A stretch of DNA of 5,554 bases, from positions 1 to 5,554 of the forward strand of contig DAIBSV010000122.1 in the NCBI GenBank assembly GCA_027415455.1. Reading direction: 5' to 3'. The first letter of the stretch is position 1. Each line of letters opens with the position of its first letter. Source of the stretch: Nitrospirota bacterium (lineage in GTDB: Bacteria; Nitrospirota_A; Leptospirillia; Leptospirillales; Leptospirillaceae). Made by a program: the position numbers and the translations under genes. The notes below the pieces were generated by a model. That model did no database searches, was not told the DNA's origin, and saw only the letters and a list, made by a program, of their open reading frames with translations. This document shows, one piece after another, positions 4,489-5,554 of the stretch.

Positions 4489-5554
4489 TGAGAACCCTGT
4501 TTTATGCCACCAACGGGCTGGGCCTGGGCCACGTCACCCGCCTCCTGGCCATCAGCCGGGCGCTGCGGAGGCAGGATCCCTCCCACGAAGTCCTCATTCT
4601 TTCCCGTTGCGAGGCGGGGCCCTTTCCCCAGGAAGACGCCCCCTTCACCCTCCGGATTCCCGGAAGCGCCAGCGCCAGGCGGTCGGGACTTTCCCCCAAA
4701 TCCTATTACCAGACCACGCAAACCCTGCTCTGGCAGGCCGTCTCATCCTTCGACCCCCATCTTCTCGTGACCGACACCTTTCCGGAGGGTCCCGAAGGGG
4801 AGCTGGCGCCAATCATGAAATGGCCGATCCGCAAGGCCTTCGTCTATCGGGACTCCCGCCCCGAGGTCTTCCAGGAGAGGGATCTCCGTCCGCGCCTTGC
4901 CCCCTACCAGCTGATTCTCGTGGCCCATGAACCGGAGACGATCGTCCTTCCTCCCTGGTTCAGAAAAGATCCCCGGGTCATGCACACGGGGGTCGTTTCC
5001 GAAGCTCCCTCCCCGGACTCATCCCGCTCACTCCGGGACCGGCTTGGGACCGCAGGAGAAACGTCTGTCCTTGTCACGCTGGGCGGAGGGGGCGATCCGG
5101 AGGCGGAATCCGTCCTTCCGGTCATTCTTCAGAAACTCCGGGATCACAAGGTCGGCCTTTTCGTCGCGACCGGCCCCCTGTCCCGAAAGATCCCGGAAGG
5201 AGTCACTGCCCGGGAATGGTTCCCCGCCTGGCCTCTTTCCCCCTGGATTCCGGCCTTCGACTTTGCCGTGGCGAGCGGAGGCTACAATACGGTGGCGGAG
5301 CTGGGCGCCTCCCGGATCCCGTCTCTTCTCATCCCCTTCGACAGGGATCTCGACGATCAGCAGAAACGGGTCAGGGAGGCGGAAAAGGAAGGCTGGGCCA
5401 TTTCTGCGGGATCAAGAAGAAAACCGGAAATCGAGCAGGGAATCGACCGGCTTCTCCGGGAAGGAAGCTCCCTTAAAAAACGGGCAGCCGGAGGCACGGA
5501 TCATTCTTCGGGCGCGGACAGGGCGGCGGCACTTCTTCTTGCCCTTCTGACCAA
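4488..5554 (+). CDS. GT-B glycosyltransferase, MurG/GT28-like, C-terminus cut off by window edge
   Basis: The frame is open from ATG 4488 to the window end (355 codons, no stop), so the gene is nearly complete but partial. Residues 4-18 contain the GLGLGHVTR loop typical of GT-B enzymes acting like MurG. FDPHLLVTDTFPEGPEGEL (88-106) and YQLILVAHEPE (140-150) are features of predicted glycosyltransferases of the COG4671 kind. The C-terminal Rossmann domain begins at VLVTLGGGGD (194-203) and holds the sugar-nucleotide-site motif ASGGYNTVAELGA (262-274), followed by IPFDRDLDDQQKR. Family members move a sugar from a nucleotide donor to a lipid or envelope acceptor on the inner membrane face; neither donor nor acceptor can be read here. 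Its start overlaps the previous stop (TGATG), with GGAGGAG 10 nt upstream, which indicates translational coupling. It is not MurG itself judging by these motifs, but I could not run a comparison. Confidence 0.88.
   Translation, partial: MRTLFYATNGLGLGHVTRLLAISRALRRQDPSHEVLILSRCEAGPFPQEDAPFTLRIPGSASARRSGLSPKSYYQTTQTLLWQAVSSFDPHLLVTDTFPEGPEGELAPIMKWPIRKAFVYRDSRPEVFQERDLRPRLAPYQLILVAHEPETIVLPPWFRKDPRVMHTGVVSEAPSPDSSRSLRDRLGTAGETSVLVTLGGGGDPEAESVLPVILQKLRDHKVGLFVATGPLSRKIPEGVTAREWFPAWPLSPWIPAFDFAVASGGYNTVAELGASRIPSLLIPFDRDLDDQQKRVREAEKEGWAISAGSRRKPEIEQGIDRLLREGSSLKKRAAGGTDHSSGADRAAALLLALLT

Noticed and set aside
4927..5550. Plus-strand 207-codon frame inside the glycosyltransferase
   Set aside because: It is a shifted-frame shadow. 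The glycosyltransferase frame is open throughout and carries the GT-B motifs.

Overview
This is a GC-rich, tightly packed bacterial chromosomal window with divergent transcription from a 91-bp gap at about 1462-1552. A lipoyl synthase, an Old Yellow Enzyme and a PspA next to a protein with a signal peptide and a membrane helix suggest a free-living bacterium, probably Gram-negative. A deep-branching phylum such as Nitrospirota (Leptospirillum-like) is possible, but this is an impression from the protein flavour and is not demonstrated. There is no rRNA, tRNA, CRISPR array, insertion sequence or convincing rho-independent terminator.

Left arm, minus strand (1461 to 1): lipA, an ArsR-family regulator and the first 58 codons of an Old Yellow Enzyme (NemA-type ene-reductase) lie head to tail. 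The lipA stop and the arsR start share one base (TAATG), and the reductase follows after 49 bp. The lipA reading frame is broken by one extra base in a run of eight G (1213-1220, + strand). On either side of that point the protein is a normal LipA. A perfect 7-bp inverted repeat, probably the ArsR operator, lies inside the last codons of lipA, directly before the arsR start.

Right arm, plus strand (1553 to 5554): four genes form a likely operon: a DUF4912-like protein with a GUG/UUG-type (TTG) start, pspA (phage-shock/IM30 family), a membrane-anchored protein with a TPR-like N-terminus and a zinc-ribbon-like C-terminus, and a GT-B (MurG/GT28-like) glycosyltransferase running off the right edge. 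Gaps are 50 bp, 9 bp and a 1-bp overlap (TGATG). 

Functionally, the left arm combines lipoate cofactor synthesis with a small regulator-reductase pair that may respond to electrophiles or quinones. The right arm looks like an envelope-maintenance module: PspA is a peripheral membrane-stress protein, its neighbour is a predicted membrane protein that could place a zinc-ribbon domain on the same cytoplasmic face, and the glycosyltransferase could act on an envelope or lipid-linked substrate. The combination of DUF4912, PspA and the zinc-ribbon protein is the most interesting part of the window. The claim that these genes act together rests on their arrangement only.
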